Shown here: one piece after another, positions 1 through 6,952 of the stretch | Layout of the letters: each line of letters opens with the position of its first letter | How positions within the stretch are numbered: the first letter of the stretch is position 1 | DNA from: Sulfidibacter corallicola | GTDB lineage: Bacteria > Acidobacteriota > Holophagae > Acanthopleuribacterales > Acanthopleuribacteraceae | DNA: 64,000 bases | Reading direction: 5' to 3' | Assembly: GCF_017498545.1 (NCBI RefSeq) | Contig: NZ_CP071793.1 | Location: 2,914,001-2,978,000, forward strand | Made by a program: the position numbers and the translations under genes | Notes under the pieces: generated by a model | Databases searched by the model: none | Told to the model about the DNA's origin: nothing | Seen by the model: the letters and a program-made list of their open reading frames with translations, nothing else

Positions 1-334
1 GGTCCCTGGCGATCTGCACGGCATTGAAGAAGGCCAAGGTGTTGAAATGGTAGAACAGGTCGCGAGCGGTGGAGGTGGACCGCGTGCGGAACTCGTGCAC
101 CGGCAACCCGTTCAGTTCCCAAGCCAAGCTGTAGGCCAGTTGGGTCTTGCCGCAACCGGGTTCGCCCGTCAGCAACAACGGTTGCCGCAAGGTCAGGGCG
201 ACGGTTGCCGCGGCCGCCAAGTCGGGATGGGCTCGATAATCCCGGGGATCCTCTTCTTTCTCCCGCGCCGATCGCGACCAGGAGATCGACTCGGTCCGTT
301 GCGTTCCCTGCCCTTCATACACCAGGTCGGTCAT
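1..334 (-). CDS. MoxR-family AAA+ ATPase, N-terminal part (runs off left edge)
   Basis: Only the first 111 codons lie in the window. The ATG is at 334-332. A Walker A motif, TGEPGCGKTQ, appears near residue 50, followed by LAYSLAWEL and an STSTARDLFY segment. This order is characteristic of MoxR-like AAA+ ATPases. MoxR proteins act as chaperone-like NTPases and often partner with vWA-domain proteins. The gene starts 15 bp after the stop of the trypsin-like gene on the same strand, so it is probably co-transcribed with it. In the NTP-dependent conflict systems described by comparative genomics (Kaur and colleagues), MoxR, trypsin-like and Trypco proteins occur together, and that is my reading here. 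The missing C-terminus prevents a check of Walker B and sensor residues. Confidence 0.88.
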   Translation of the reverse strand, partial: MTDLVYEGQGTQRTESISWSRSAREKEEDPRDYRAHPDLAAAATVALTLRQPLLLTGEPGCGKTQLAYSLAWELNGLPVHEFRTRSTSTARDLFYHFNTLAFFNAVQIARD

Positions 335-349
335 TTGTCTCCCCTTCGC

Positions 350-1855
350 TCAACCCAAATCTTCGAGCGCTTCGGTAAAGGCCTTCATCGAACGCCGGCG
401 AAACACGCCCTTGAACAGAGCTTTGATTTTCTTTTGGATTTGTTTGCGTTTGGCGGGCGGATAATCGGCCCCGTGCCTCTCGAGCCAATTGAGGGCGTGC
501 TGCCACTTCAGGTGACTCAGTTCGGGTAAGGCGACGACCGCGGGCAAGTCTTGTCGGGTGGCACGCATCAGCGTCCTGCGCAGAACGTGCGGCCGGTGGC
601 GTTTCTGCCAGAAATGAGAGAACAGGTGGAGCCAGTGGAAGTCGTCGTATTGGATGACGGCAAAGACCAACAGGTGGCAATTCCCCTTGGTTCGGTATTT
701 CCCGATGGATTTGAGCCATTCTGCCAAGAGCAGGTGGTCCTTGGCCCAATCGCGAGCGGTGATGGTGACCGTGATCATGGCGCTTTGCCCGGCCAGGGCA
801 TCGGCCACCGAATCAACTGCCTGGCCATGGCGCAACAACGCTTCGCGCAGGTCTTTTTCCAACTGGTCGCAGCGTTCGCCAAGACTGTCCAGCTTGCGCC
901 AGGGCAGGTTGTAGCGCTGGGGTCGAACGTTCAGGAGTTCCGGTAGGGTGTGTTGTTCCAGACGGTCGAGGAACAGGTCGGGTCGCTGGCGATCCTCGCC
1001 GAACACCAGCACGCACAGCGGTTCCCGCGGCGTTCGATCTCGATGGTGCGCAAAGGCTTCTTCGAAGTGTTCGGTGGGCACGGTGCGATCGGCAAGGAAG
1101 GGTGGCGGTCCCGACGGTTCCGTCGAGTGGAAGCGGAGGACGTGGTCCAAATTTCGTTCCTGAAGGAACCGCAGCAGCGAAGGGGCGGCAATCGCCAAAC
1201 CTCGGGTGCCCTTGTTTTTGAACATCATGCCGAGCAGCCTGGCCGCCCCCGGCATCGATGGGTCCATCACCGGCCCGCCACTGTCGCCCGCCTTCACCTC
1301 GTAGTGGATGGGCTCGATTTCAAAGGCACGCAGCATGTCGCCGGGCGCCCGGCGAAAGTGGGCGGAAGGACCCACCCGCCCCTGATACTCGAAAAAGCCC
1401 TGGGAATCTTGCGAAGGCGACACAAAGTGAACCGTCGCCTGCTGCTCGGGCAACCGCGACGAGAGCAACAGCGCTTCCACGTCAGGTTGCAGCTCGATCC
1501 CTATCAACGCGAAATCGTGGCGATCCAATACCTCGGGGCAGGCCCCGTCGTCGGGTACTTGGATTTCCCATTCCAACCGCTTGGCTTCCACCGATGTTTC
1601 ACCGAAAACCAGTTCCACCCTGACCCCGGCCAGGTCTTTGCGGAAATGCTGACGATACTGGGTCTTATCGGGGTAGAGCGCGTTTGGATCGGGCGGCAGG
1701 GGGCGGTAGGCGATGCACACATCGCGAATCACGTGGGCGCAGGTGAGCAGGTAGGTGTACCGATCGTCATAACCGACCACGAACCCCACGCCACGGGCAC
1801 GGTTGTGCGCATGCCCGCTGTGAATGGAAAAACAAGAGTCAACGAATTCCGCCAT
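350..1855 (-). CDS. Trypsin-like serine protease with C-terminal iSTAND-like region
   Basis: The 501-residue product has a chymotrypsin-fold catalytic triad in order: His in CAHVIRD, Asp in RHDFALIG and Ser in AGDSGGPV. There is no signal peptide, so it probably acts in the cytoplasm. After the protease (about residues 1-240) the C-terminal half begins with a LCVLVFGEDRQRPDLFLDRL stretch and ends with a WLxLFSHFW-type helical segment. I recognise this pattern as close to the inactive STAND (iSTAND) domain of conflict-system proteins. I cannot run a profile to prove it. The reading frame is open up to a TTG at 1909 that would overlap the upstream stop; the ATG at 1855 is preferred because no good ribosome binding site precedes the TTG. 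It lies between the Trypco-like gene and MoxR on one strand, suggesting a protease effector or processor controlled by an NTPase. Confidence 0.85.
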   Translation of the reverse strand: MAEFVDSCFSIHSGHAHNRARGVGFVVGYDDRYTYLLTCAHVIRDVCIAYRPLPPDPNALYPDKTQYRQHFRKDLAGVRVELVFGETSVEAKRLEWEIQVPDDGACPEVLDRHDFALIGIELQPDVEALLLSSRLPEQQATVHFVSPSQDSQGFFEYQGRVGPSAHFRRAPGDMLRAFEIEPIHYEVKAGDSGGPVMDPSMPGAARLLGMMFKNKGTRGLAIAAPSLLRFLQERNLDHVLRFHSTEPSGPPPFLADRTVPTEHFEEAFAHHRDRTPREPLCVLVFGEDRQRPDLFLDRLEQHTLPELLNVRPQRYNLPWRKLDSLGERCDQLEKDLREALLRHGQAVDSVADALAGQSAMITVTITARDWAKDHLLLAEWLKSIGKYRTKGNCHLLVFAVIQYDDFHWLHLFSHFWQKRHRPHVLRRTLMRATRQDLPAVVALPELSHLKWQHALNWLERHGADYPPAKRKQIQKKIKALFKGVFRRRSMKAFTEALEDLG

Positions 1856-1905
1856 GAGAAACCCATGCTGAGACGGTTGTGTTCGAAGTGGTTCCCCCTG
1901 GGGGT

Positions 1906-2253
1906 TCAATCGGATTCGGGTTCGGTTTTGGGACCGGTGTCGACACCGGCGCGCGGCCCGAAGATCAGTTTCACGCTCAAATTCGATTTGGCCTTGCCGC
2001 TGGTGACAAAAAGATTACCGGAGGCCTCAAAACCCAAGTCCAACTGAACCTCAGCCTGTTCGATCGACAATTCCTTGTTGAGTTCGCGCCAGGTGGCGTT
2101 GAATTGGCGGCAGATATAGCGCAAGGTCGGCTGGATCTTTTCGAAAGAGGTGCCGATTTTCCCACCTTCGCTGGATACCTGTTGCTCGAATCGAGGATCC
2201 ACATCGATCTGGACGCGCAACCCATCTTCGAGAGTGACAATCCGTTCAGACAC
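1906..2253 (-). CDS. Trypsin-co-occurring (Trypco1 / CU044_2847-like) small protein
   Basis: This 115-residue protein starts with GTG at 2253. The GTG is preceded by AAAGGAG with 5 bp spacing, which fixes the start. It contains a beta-rich N-terminus and then a helix-strand unit with LGFEASGNLFV and LSVKLIFG near the end. This matches the small CU044_2847/Trypco1 family that is encoded beside trypsin-like proteases in bacterial conflict operons. Its biochemical role is unknown; an adaptor or substrate of the protease is an inference. It is the first visible gene of the minus-strand operon and is followed directly by the protease. The family assignment comes from pattern recognition plus context. 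Confidence 0.72.
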   Translation of the reverse strand: MSERIVTLEDGLRVQIDVDPRFEQQVSSEGGKIGTSFEKIQPTLRYICRQFNATWRELNKELSIEQAEVQLDLGFEASGNLFVTSGKAKSNLSVKLIFGPRAGVDTGPKTEPESD

Positions 2254-2440
2254 AGCAACTCCTTTCGAAAAGATCAGCGTTTCACAGGAAGAAGGGGGTA
2301 ATCAGTTGATTATCGAAAATTGCTCCAAACAGGTCAATTCATTTCAAGGACACAACCCGATAAAACCGCCATGGCCGGGTTTGGCTCGAGGCGAAGGCCG
2401 TCGGAAAGGCATCGTCCGAAGCTGGGAGAGTCGTTGTCTG

Positions 2441-2767
2441 TCACCCTGATTGTTCCTTCCCTCGAGCAATTTCAGCCGCCAAAGCATTGAGTTTGGGCTC
2501 CCAAAATTGACGGAACGTTTCCAACCATGCATCCACCTCCCTCAGGGGTGTCACGTCCACCGCATATATGCGCCGGGTTCCTTCGGAGCGAACCGTGGCA
2601 AACCCATTTTCTCGTAGTATCTTGAGATGTTGGGAAACCGCCGGTTGCGAGATGGCGAACTCCTGGCGAATGATGTGGGTAATCCTACCGGAAGCATGCT
2701 CACCTTCGCGCAACAACTCCAAAATACGTCGCCGGACGGGATCGCCCAACACATCGAAAGCATGCAT
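2441..2767 (-). CDS. ArsR-family winged-helix repressor
   Basis: The 108-residue protein opens with FDVLGDPVRRRILELLREGE, the standard start of ArsR/SmtB winged helices. It continues with AISQPAVSQHLKIL as the recognition helix and a GTRRIYAVD wing. No Cys-rich metal site is visible, and the long C-terminal helix WLETFRQFWEPKLNALA is typical of the non-metal ArsR group that pairs with SRPBCC/AHSA1 proteins. The ATG overlaps the stop of the SRPBCC gene by one base (TGATG), so translation is coupled. It most likely represses its own operon through the ATATAAGC half-sites at 3437-3460. Confidence 0.93.
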   Translation of the reverse strand: MHAFDVLGDPVRRRILELLREGEHASGRITHIIRQEFAISQPAVSQHLKILRENGFATVRSEGTRRIYAVDVTPLREVDAWLETFRQFWEPKLNALAAEIARGKEQSG

Positions 2768-3408
2768 CAGGTTTCTCCCTCCGGAATCCCGGTATAAAAG
2801 GCGATGGTTCGTCGGGCGGTGGCCACTGAGGCTTCTGGATCTTCGCCAATTTCAATAACGGCCTGAGCCCAAGCTTCGCCACTTCCGGTAATGATCGCTT
2901 TTCCATCCCGGGACGCGGCAAACGCGGCTTCATCTATTTTTGGCTCCGTGGGTTGAGTCACGTGAAGCTCCAGCCCCAACAAGCTCAATTCCCAGCCGAT
3001 TCCGGTTGCGCCTGGACCATATTCCTTCCAATGTTCTGACAGATGAGCAGTATGGGTAAGTTTCAGCCGCGTTTGGCCAGTTCCCTCGGACGAAAGCCAC
3101 ACTTCAACCCAGCTTTTATCACCTCCGAACTCCCAAGTGAGGCTTAAATGTTTCGGTGGCTCGCAGGCAATAATCTCACCACCCGCGTTACCCTCCAACT
3201 GATAGCGTCCATGCAATTTCAGATCGCCCGTTACCGGCATGAACCACCGGGAGAGCCGCGCTGGGCTGGTCAGTGCATCCCACAAATCTTCGAGGGTCGT
3301 AGCATAGGCGCGTCCTAGGGTAACCGCCCTCGCGGGTTTTCCTTCCACTTCCAGAGATGATACCGTGCGCAACACGGCACCAAGATGATGTGCTACATCG
3401 AACGTCAT
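2767..3408 (-). CDS. SRPBCC / AHSA1-like domain protein
   Basis: The 213-residue product shows an AHSA1-type START-like fold. YATTLEDLWDALTSPARLSRW is followed by GRYQLEGNAGGEIIACEPP, LSLTWEF and a RLKLTHTA strand, then a GPGATGIGWELSLLGLE helix. Such proteins bind hydrophobic ligands or act as Aha1-like co-chaperones; no ligand can be read from the sequence. An SD of AGGAGG lies 5 bp before the ATG. It is the first gene of a two-gene operon with the ArsR repressor, an arrangement seen in many bacteria, often as a self-regulated unit. The N-terminal about 25 residues precede the domain and have no recognised motif. Confidence 0.9.
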   Translation of the reverse strand: MTFDVAHHLGAVLRTVSSLEVEGKPARAVTLGRAYATTLEDLWDALTSPARLSRWFMPVTGDLKLHGRYQLEGNAGGEIIACEPPKHLSLTWEFGGDKSWVEVWLSSEGTGQTRLKLTHTAHLSEHWKEYGPGATGIGWELSLLGLELHVTQPTEPKIDEAAFAASRDGKAIITGSGEAWAQAVIEIGEDPEASVATARRTIAFYTGIPEGET

Positions 3409-3436
3409 GAAGCCTCCTCAAGTGACTTTGACATTC

Positions 3437-3460
3437 ATATAAGCACTCGCTTATATAAGC
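3437..3460. promoter_or_regulatory. Probable ArsR operator: three ATATAAGC half-sites
   Basis: ATATAAGC at 3437-3444 and GCTTATAT at 3449-3456 form a perfect 8-bp inverted repeat with a 4-bp spacer (ACTC). A further ATATAAGC at 3453-3460 shares its first four bases with the second half-site. The element lies 29 bp upstream of the SRPBCC start codon, where an ArsR dimer would block transcription. The repeat is seen directly; ArsR binding is inferred from context. Confidence 0.75.
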
Positions 3461-3826
3461 GTCAACTTAATTCTCTGAGCACTTTCATGTTGTATTGAGG
3501 TGCGCGTTCCACGACCTTTGAGATTAATCGATCTGGCATCGTCTTAACTTCCCGGGGCCTCGAACAACCAGGCCAACGAGATCAGAGGGCGGCCTTCCCC
3601 AATTTTCTGAACCGCCCGGGATTGCCGGAGACTATTTTGTCTGAGTTAAGCTACCTTAACCGGGTCATCCCGTTTTTTCCAATAGTTCATTCCATAACCC
3701 GTAGGCAGCACATTTCCGAAAACTCTGGTGAATAGCGCTTTGTATTTTTCATAACTCCATCCTAGTCAAGAAATGGAGTCTCCGGAAATCTCGGGGCGAT
3801 TCAGTTTTCAGGGCACGTCCAGCCCA
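3461..3826. other. Gene-free stretch between two operons
   Basis: This part of the gap between the SRPBCC operon promoter and the end of the glycosyltransferase gene holds no convincing reading frame. It is somewhat AT-richer than the flanks. It presumably contains the upstream promoter region of the SRPBCC operon and the 3' end of the large biosynthetic transcript. I see no RNA gene in it. Confidence 0.5.
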
Positions 3827-3884
3827 GTGCCCATCCAGGCGAGCCCACTTGGCGGTGACGACCTTTTGGTTACTGGATGGGCAC
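3827..3884 (-). terminator. 12-bp perfect inverted repeat just after the biosynthetic operon
   Basis: GTGCCCATCCAG at 3827-3838 and CTGGATGGGCAC at 3873-3884 are perfect inverted copies separated by 34 bp. They lie immediately downstream of the glycosyltransferase stop codon (3891-3889) in the direction of transcription. No T-run follows, so a classic intrinsic terminator is not certain. An RNA-stabilising 3' stem is the other option. Confidence 0.4.
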
Positions 3885-3888
3885 CGGC

Positions 3889-5097
3889 CTAACCGGAGCA
3901 GGCGAGCCTCGTTTCGTCCCGTGGCGGCCGTTGGGGGCGTGCCAATTTCGATGGCGGCAGGCCGGCGGCCACTTCCGTCAGCGCCGTGGTCGCCATCGCC
4001 GCCCCGCCCGAACGACGGAACGATTGGCCGATGCGCCGGGCGGCCGCCTGGAAGGATGGCTCCTCGAGCACCCGACCCACCGCCTCGCGTACGGCATCGG
4101 CTGTCAACCTGCCGAAACGCAGGCGCAAACCCGCTCCGGATTCAAGCACCAACCGAGCGACGAGTGGCTGGTCGTCGCAGATCGGCGTCACCACCAGAGG
4201 CAGATCGTGCGCGAGTGATTCACACACGGTGTTGTGCCCGCCGTGGCACAACACCGCGCTCATGAACGGCAGCAAAGCCAGTTGCGGCACGCGCGGCGCG
4301 GCGATGACGTGCTCCGGCGCACGGGAAACCCAATCCTCGGGAGCGACCATGACCACCTGTACACCCATGTCGGCCGTGGCTTCGGCGACAATGTCGTAGA
4401 AGCGCGGGTCGCGATCGCGGTTGATGGTGCCCAGCGACACCAATATCGCGGGAACCTCTTCCCGCAGCCGGTCCCACGGGAAATCGATGCGCTCCGAGCG
4501 CAGGTTGGTGGAGGGGCCCACGAAGAGGTAGGGCGCCTCGAAACGCGGCAGGCTCCCGCAAAAGACCTGCGTGCTGAACACCAGGTTGGCGATCGGCGAG
4601 AGGTCGGGGCGCTCCATCGGTTCGAGGTCGAATTCCCGCTGCACCTCGGCCAAGGTCTGGACCAACCAGCGATCCGAGACATCCCACACCTTCATGATGC
4701 TGGCCGAGGTCGTGACCGTGGTGACGTATGGCACGCCCTTGCGCCGCGCCGCCAACCATCCCGAGAACATCAATTGATCGGTGACCACCACGTCGGGCCG
4801 GAAGGAGTCGATCGCGGCTTCCACCTCGGCCAAGCTGTCGCGACCCATCGGCAAGGCAAACTCGCGATACAGAAAGAACACGCTGGCCAGGCCTTGTTTG
4901 TGGCCCTTTGGATCCTTCAAGAACAGTCGCGTCTCCAGGCCGATCAGGTTCGATTCGGGCGGCAACAGATGACCGATCGCCGCTTCGTGGCCGACCCAGA
5001 CGACGTCGTGACCCTGGCGCCGAAGCAGCACGGCGATGCTCTGCAACGGATTGACGTGGCCGGTCAAGGGCGGGACCACGAACAGGAAACGACCCAT
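3889..5097 (-). CDS. MGT-type glycosyltransferase (GT1 family)
   Basis: The 402-residue enzyme starts FLFVVPPLTGHVNPL, the classic N-terminus of macrolide/UDP-glycosyltransferases. Its C-terminal domain has ILVSLGTINR, then the donor-binding stretch LLPFMSAVLCHGGHNTVCES and a PLVVTPICDDQPLVARLV loop. These give a GT-B fold that transfers a sugar from an NDP-sugar to a small lipophilic acceptor. The ATG at 5097 overlaps the stop of the upstream hydrolase (TGATG), so it is the last gene of the polyketide operon. The acceptor is therefore probably the PKS product or a derivative; donor and acceptor identity are not readable. Confidence 0.92.
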   Translation of the reverse strand: MGRFLFVVPPLTGHVNPLQSIAVLLRRQGHDVVWVGHEAAIGHLLPPESNLIGLETRLFLKDPKGHKQGLASVFFLYREFALPMGRDSLAEVEAAIDSFRPDVVVTDQLMFSGWLAARRKGVPYVTTVTTSASIMKVWDVSDRWLVQTLAEVQREFDLEPMERPDLSPIANLVFSTQVFCGSLPRFEAPYLFVGPSTNLRSERIDFPWDRLREEVPAILVSLGTINRDRDPRFYDIVAEATADMGVQVVMVAPEDWVSRAPEHVIAAPRVPQLALLPFMSAVLCHGGHNTVCESLAHDLPLVVTPICDDQPLVARLVLESGAGLRLRFGRLTADAVREAVGRVLEEPSFQAAARRIGQSFRRSGGAAMATTALTEVAAGLPPSKLARPQRPPRDETRLACSG

Positions 5098-5909
5098 CAC
5101 ACACCTCCCGCGGCGGCCAGCGGCAAAGGTGATCGCGCCAGCCAGGTCAGCAGCCGGTCGCGCACGGCAGAGGTCGCCTCCCACATGATCGCGTGACTGC
5201 AATCGGGAAACAGGTGCAATTCGGCCCGCGGCATCAGGGCCGCCAGGCGCTCGCCGCGGTCGCGAATGTCGGATCGCTCGCCGTAGAGCGCCAGCACGGG
5301 GACTTCGATGGCGCGCATGTCCTGCTCGGTGATCGGAGGGGTGCCGCGCAGGTCTTCGATCAGCGTCGTTTCCTTGATCAGGCCATGGGCGTCCCGAGCC
5401 AGGCGGCGGCGCTTGGTATCGGTCTGGCGGCCAAGCCACGATTTGTAGCTTTCCCCCAGTTTCCGGTCGGCGGCCTCGCCCTCCAGGCCAAGGGTTTCGG
5501 CCATTTCCTGGCCCCAGCCGGGTACATGGGCGTGGCCTTCGATCAAGGCCATGCTGTGCACGCGATGGGGGAAGCGATGGGCGAAGGCCAGCGCGAGCAG
5601 GCCGCCGAAGCTGTGCCCCACCAGGGTCACGGGTTCCCGCAGGCCGTTGGCGTCCAGCACCGCACGCAATTCGTTCACGAAACTGTCCAAATCGTAGCCG
5701 GATTTCGGGCGCTCGCTACGACCGTGGCCGCGCATGTCGTAGAGCAGAACCCGCCGCTGACGAGACACGGGATTGGCCATGGTGAAGAACCAGCTCGAAA
5801 GGTTGTCAGTAATCAAGCCGTGAAGAAAGACGACGGTTGGCCCGCTCGGAACGGAATCGCCCATACGCTGCACGTGTAACTTCAGGCCCTGAATGTTCAT
5901 TTCTGCCAT
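5097..5909 (-). CDS. Alpha/beta hydrolase (paralogue 1)
   Basis: This 270-residue alpha/beta hydrolase has the oxyanion region VVFLHGLITD, LLYDMRGHGRS, the nucleophile elbow LVGHSFGGL and a C-terminal CSHAIMWE histidine. It also contains LALYGERSDIRD, which holds the likely acid residue. Its start codon has a strong SD (AAGGAG, 7 bp upstream). It lies inside the reading frame of the preceding hydrolase, with which it shares 104 bp. In PKS clusters such enzymes release or trim the chain (thioesterase, lactonase or acyltransferase). The substrate is not determined by the sequence. Confidence 0.9.
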   Translation of the reverse strand: MAEMNIQGLKLHVQRMGDSVPSGPTVVFLHGLITDNLSSWFFTMANPVSRQRRVLLYDMRGHGRSERPKSGYDLDSFVNELRAVLDANGLREPVTLVGHSFGGLLALAFAHRFPHRVHSMALIEGHAHVPGWGQEMAETLGLEGEAADRKLGESYKSWLGRQTDTKRRRLARDAHGLIKETTLIEDLRGTPPITEQDMRAIEVPVLALYGERSDIRDRGERLAALMPRAELHLFPDCSHAIMWEATSAVRDRLLTWLARSPLPLAAAGGV

Positions 5910-6672
5910 GAAAAAACTCCTTGATCTGGTGGAAAACTTGATCGGGCGCGGTGAGATGCAGGTCGTGATTACCCTCCACTTCGGCCAAAGTACAGTGGGA
6001 CAGGGCGCGCTTCAGGCCCGGCCCCTCGCAGCGCCCCAAGGACTGGGAGCCGTAGAGCGCGAGCACCGGTTGCGGCAGCGCGGCCAGCGCAGCTTCGGGG
6101 AAGGCCTGGGTTCGCTTCATGTCGCGCATGCAGCTCGTGCCATTGAGCAGATCGCTCAGGCGCTGGGCGGCGCGGCGCGAACGGCGACCTCCCTGGAGCA
6201 GGACCTCGGGAATGTAGGCCGCGGTCTGCTCGGGGGTGAGGCTGCGCAGGAAGCGCTCCAGTTCGAGGGTGTGCCAGGGCGGTAGGGCGGCCTCGATCAG
6301 CACCATGCGGCGCACCCGGTGCGGATGGGCCAAGGCGTAGGCCAGCGAAACCAGGGCACCCCAGCAATGCCCGACCAGGTCTACCGGTTCGCCCTCGGGG
6401 CTGGCGTAGTTGACGACCGCGGCCAGATCGTTGGCCAAGGTCTGCGGATCGTAACCCGTTCCAGGCATGTCGGACTTGCCGTGGCCGCGCAGGTCGTGCA
6501 TGACGACCAGGCGGTCTTCGGCCAGACGGGGCCCGATGTGAAAGTACCAATCGACCAGGCTGCCCATGAACATGCCGTGGGTCATCACGATGGGGACGCG
6601 GTCCAGGCCGGGCACCGCGGGACCCATGGCCTGGACGTGGAGACGCAAGGACGGCGCGAAGATCATCGGCAT
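5806..6672 (-). CDS. Alpha/beta hydrolase (paralogue 2), unusual 3' overlap
   Basis: The 288-residue protein is similar in layout to its downstream neighbour: VPIVMTHGMFMGSLVDWYF, VMHDLRGHGKS, a nucleophile elbow LVGHCWGALVSL and a C-terminal EGNHDLHL histidine. The elbow has Cys in place of Ser (GHCWG), so it may use a cysteine nucleophile or be inactive as a serine hydrolase. The start at 6672 has GGAG 11 bp upstream; an ATG at 6666 giving an ATGA overlap with the ACP stop is the alternative. The last 34 codons run into the next gene in another frame and look non-homologous to hydrolases. The true end may be shorter, or a small indel may be present. Confidence 0.85.
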   Translation of the reverse strand: MPMIFAPSLRLHVQAMGPAVPGLDRVPIVMTHGMFMGSLVDWYFHIGPRLAEDRLVVMHDLRGHGKSDMPGTGYDPQTLANDLAAVVNYASPEGEPVDLVGHCWGALVSLAYALAHPHRVRRMVLIEAALPPWHTLELERFLRSLTPEQTAAYIPEVLLQGGRRSRRAAQRLSDLLNGTSCMRDMKRTQAFPEAALAALPQPVLALYGSQSLGRCEGPGLKRALSHCTLAEVEGNHDLHLTAPDQVFHQIKEFFHGRNEHSGPEVTRAAYGRFRSERANRRLSSRLDY

Positions 6673-6941
6673 GATTCGATGAACTCCACGATGTCGCCGA
6701 CGGTCAATGCGACGATGGCTTCCAACTCCATACCGGAGAGATGCTTGGCAAAATTGAGATGATCGCCGAAGCGGTTGTTGATCTTCTCGGCGAGCACCAC
6801 CAATTCGATGCTGTCCAATTCCAGTTCTTCCGAGAACACCGTATCCCGGGTGATCTCGACGTCGTCGATCCATTTTTCCTGGATGACCTCGCGAATCAGG
6901 CGGGTCACGATGTCGAAGGTGGTTTCTTGGGTCTGTAACAT
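6663..6941 (-). CDS. Free-standing acyl carrier protein
   Basis: The 92-residue acidic protein carries the phosphopantetheine site LELDSIELVVL and a VALTVGDIVEFIE helix at the end, typical of type II ACPs. AGGAG lies about 6 bp before the ATG. It sits 11 bp downstream of the KS-AT-DH megasynthase stop, and its own stop overlaps the following hydrolase start. A discrete ACP next to modular enzymes may load a starter unit, accept the finished chain, or present it to the hydrolases or glycosyltransferase. The last two roles suit its position. It must be activated by a phosphopantetheinyl transferase. Confidence 0.92.
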   Translation of the reverse strand: MLQTQETTFDIVTRLIREVIQEKWIDDVEITRDTVFSEELELDSIELVVLAEKINNRFGDHLNFAKHLSGMELEAIVALTVGDIVEFIESCR

Positions 6942-6952
6942 GGGGCTCTCCT

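Noticed and set aside
1856..1909. TTG start at 1909 for the trypsin-like gene
   Set aside because: No ribosome binding site at proper distance; the ATG at 1855 is preferred, though the TTG cannot be excluded.
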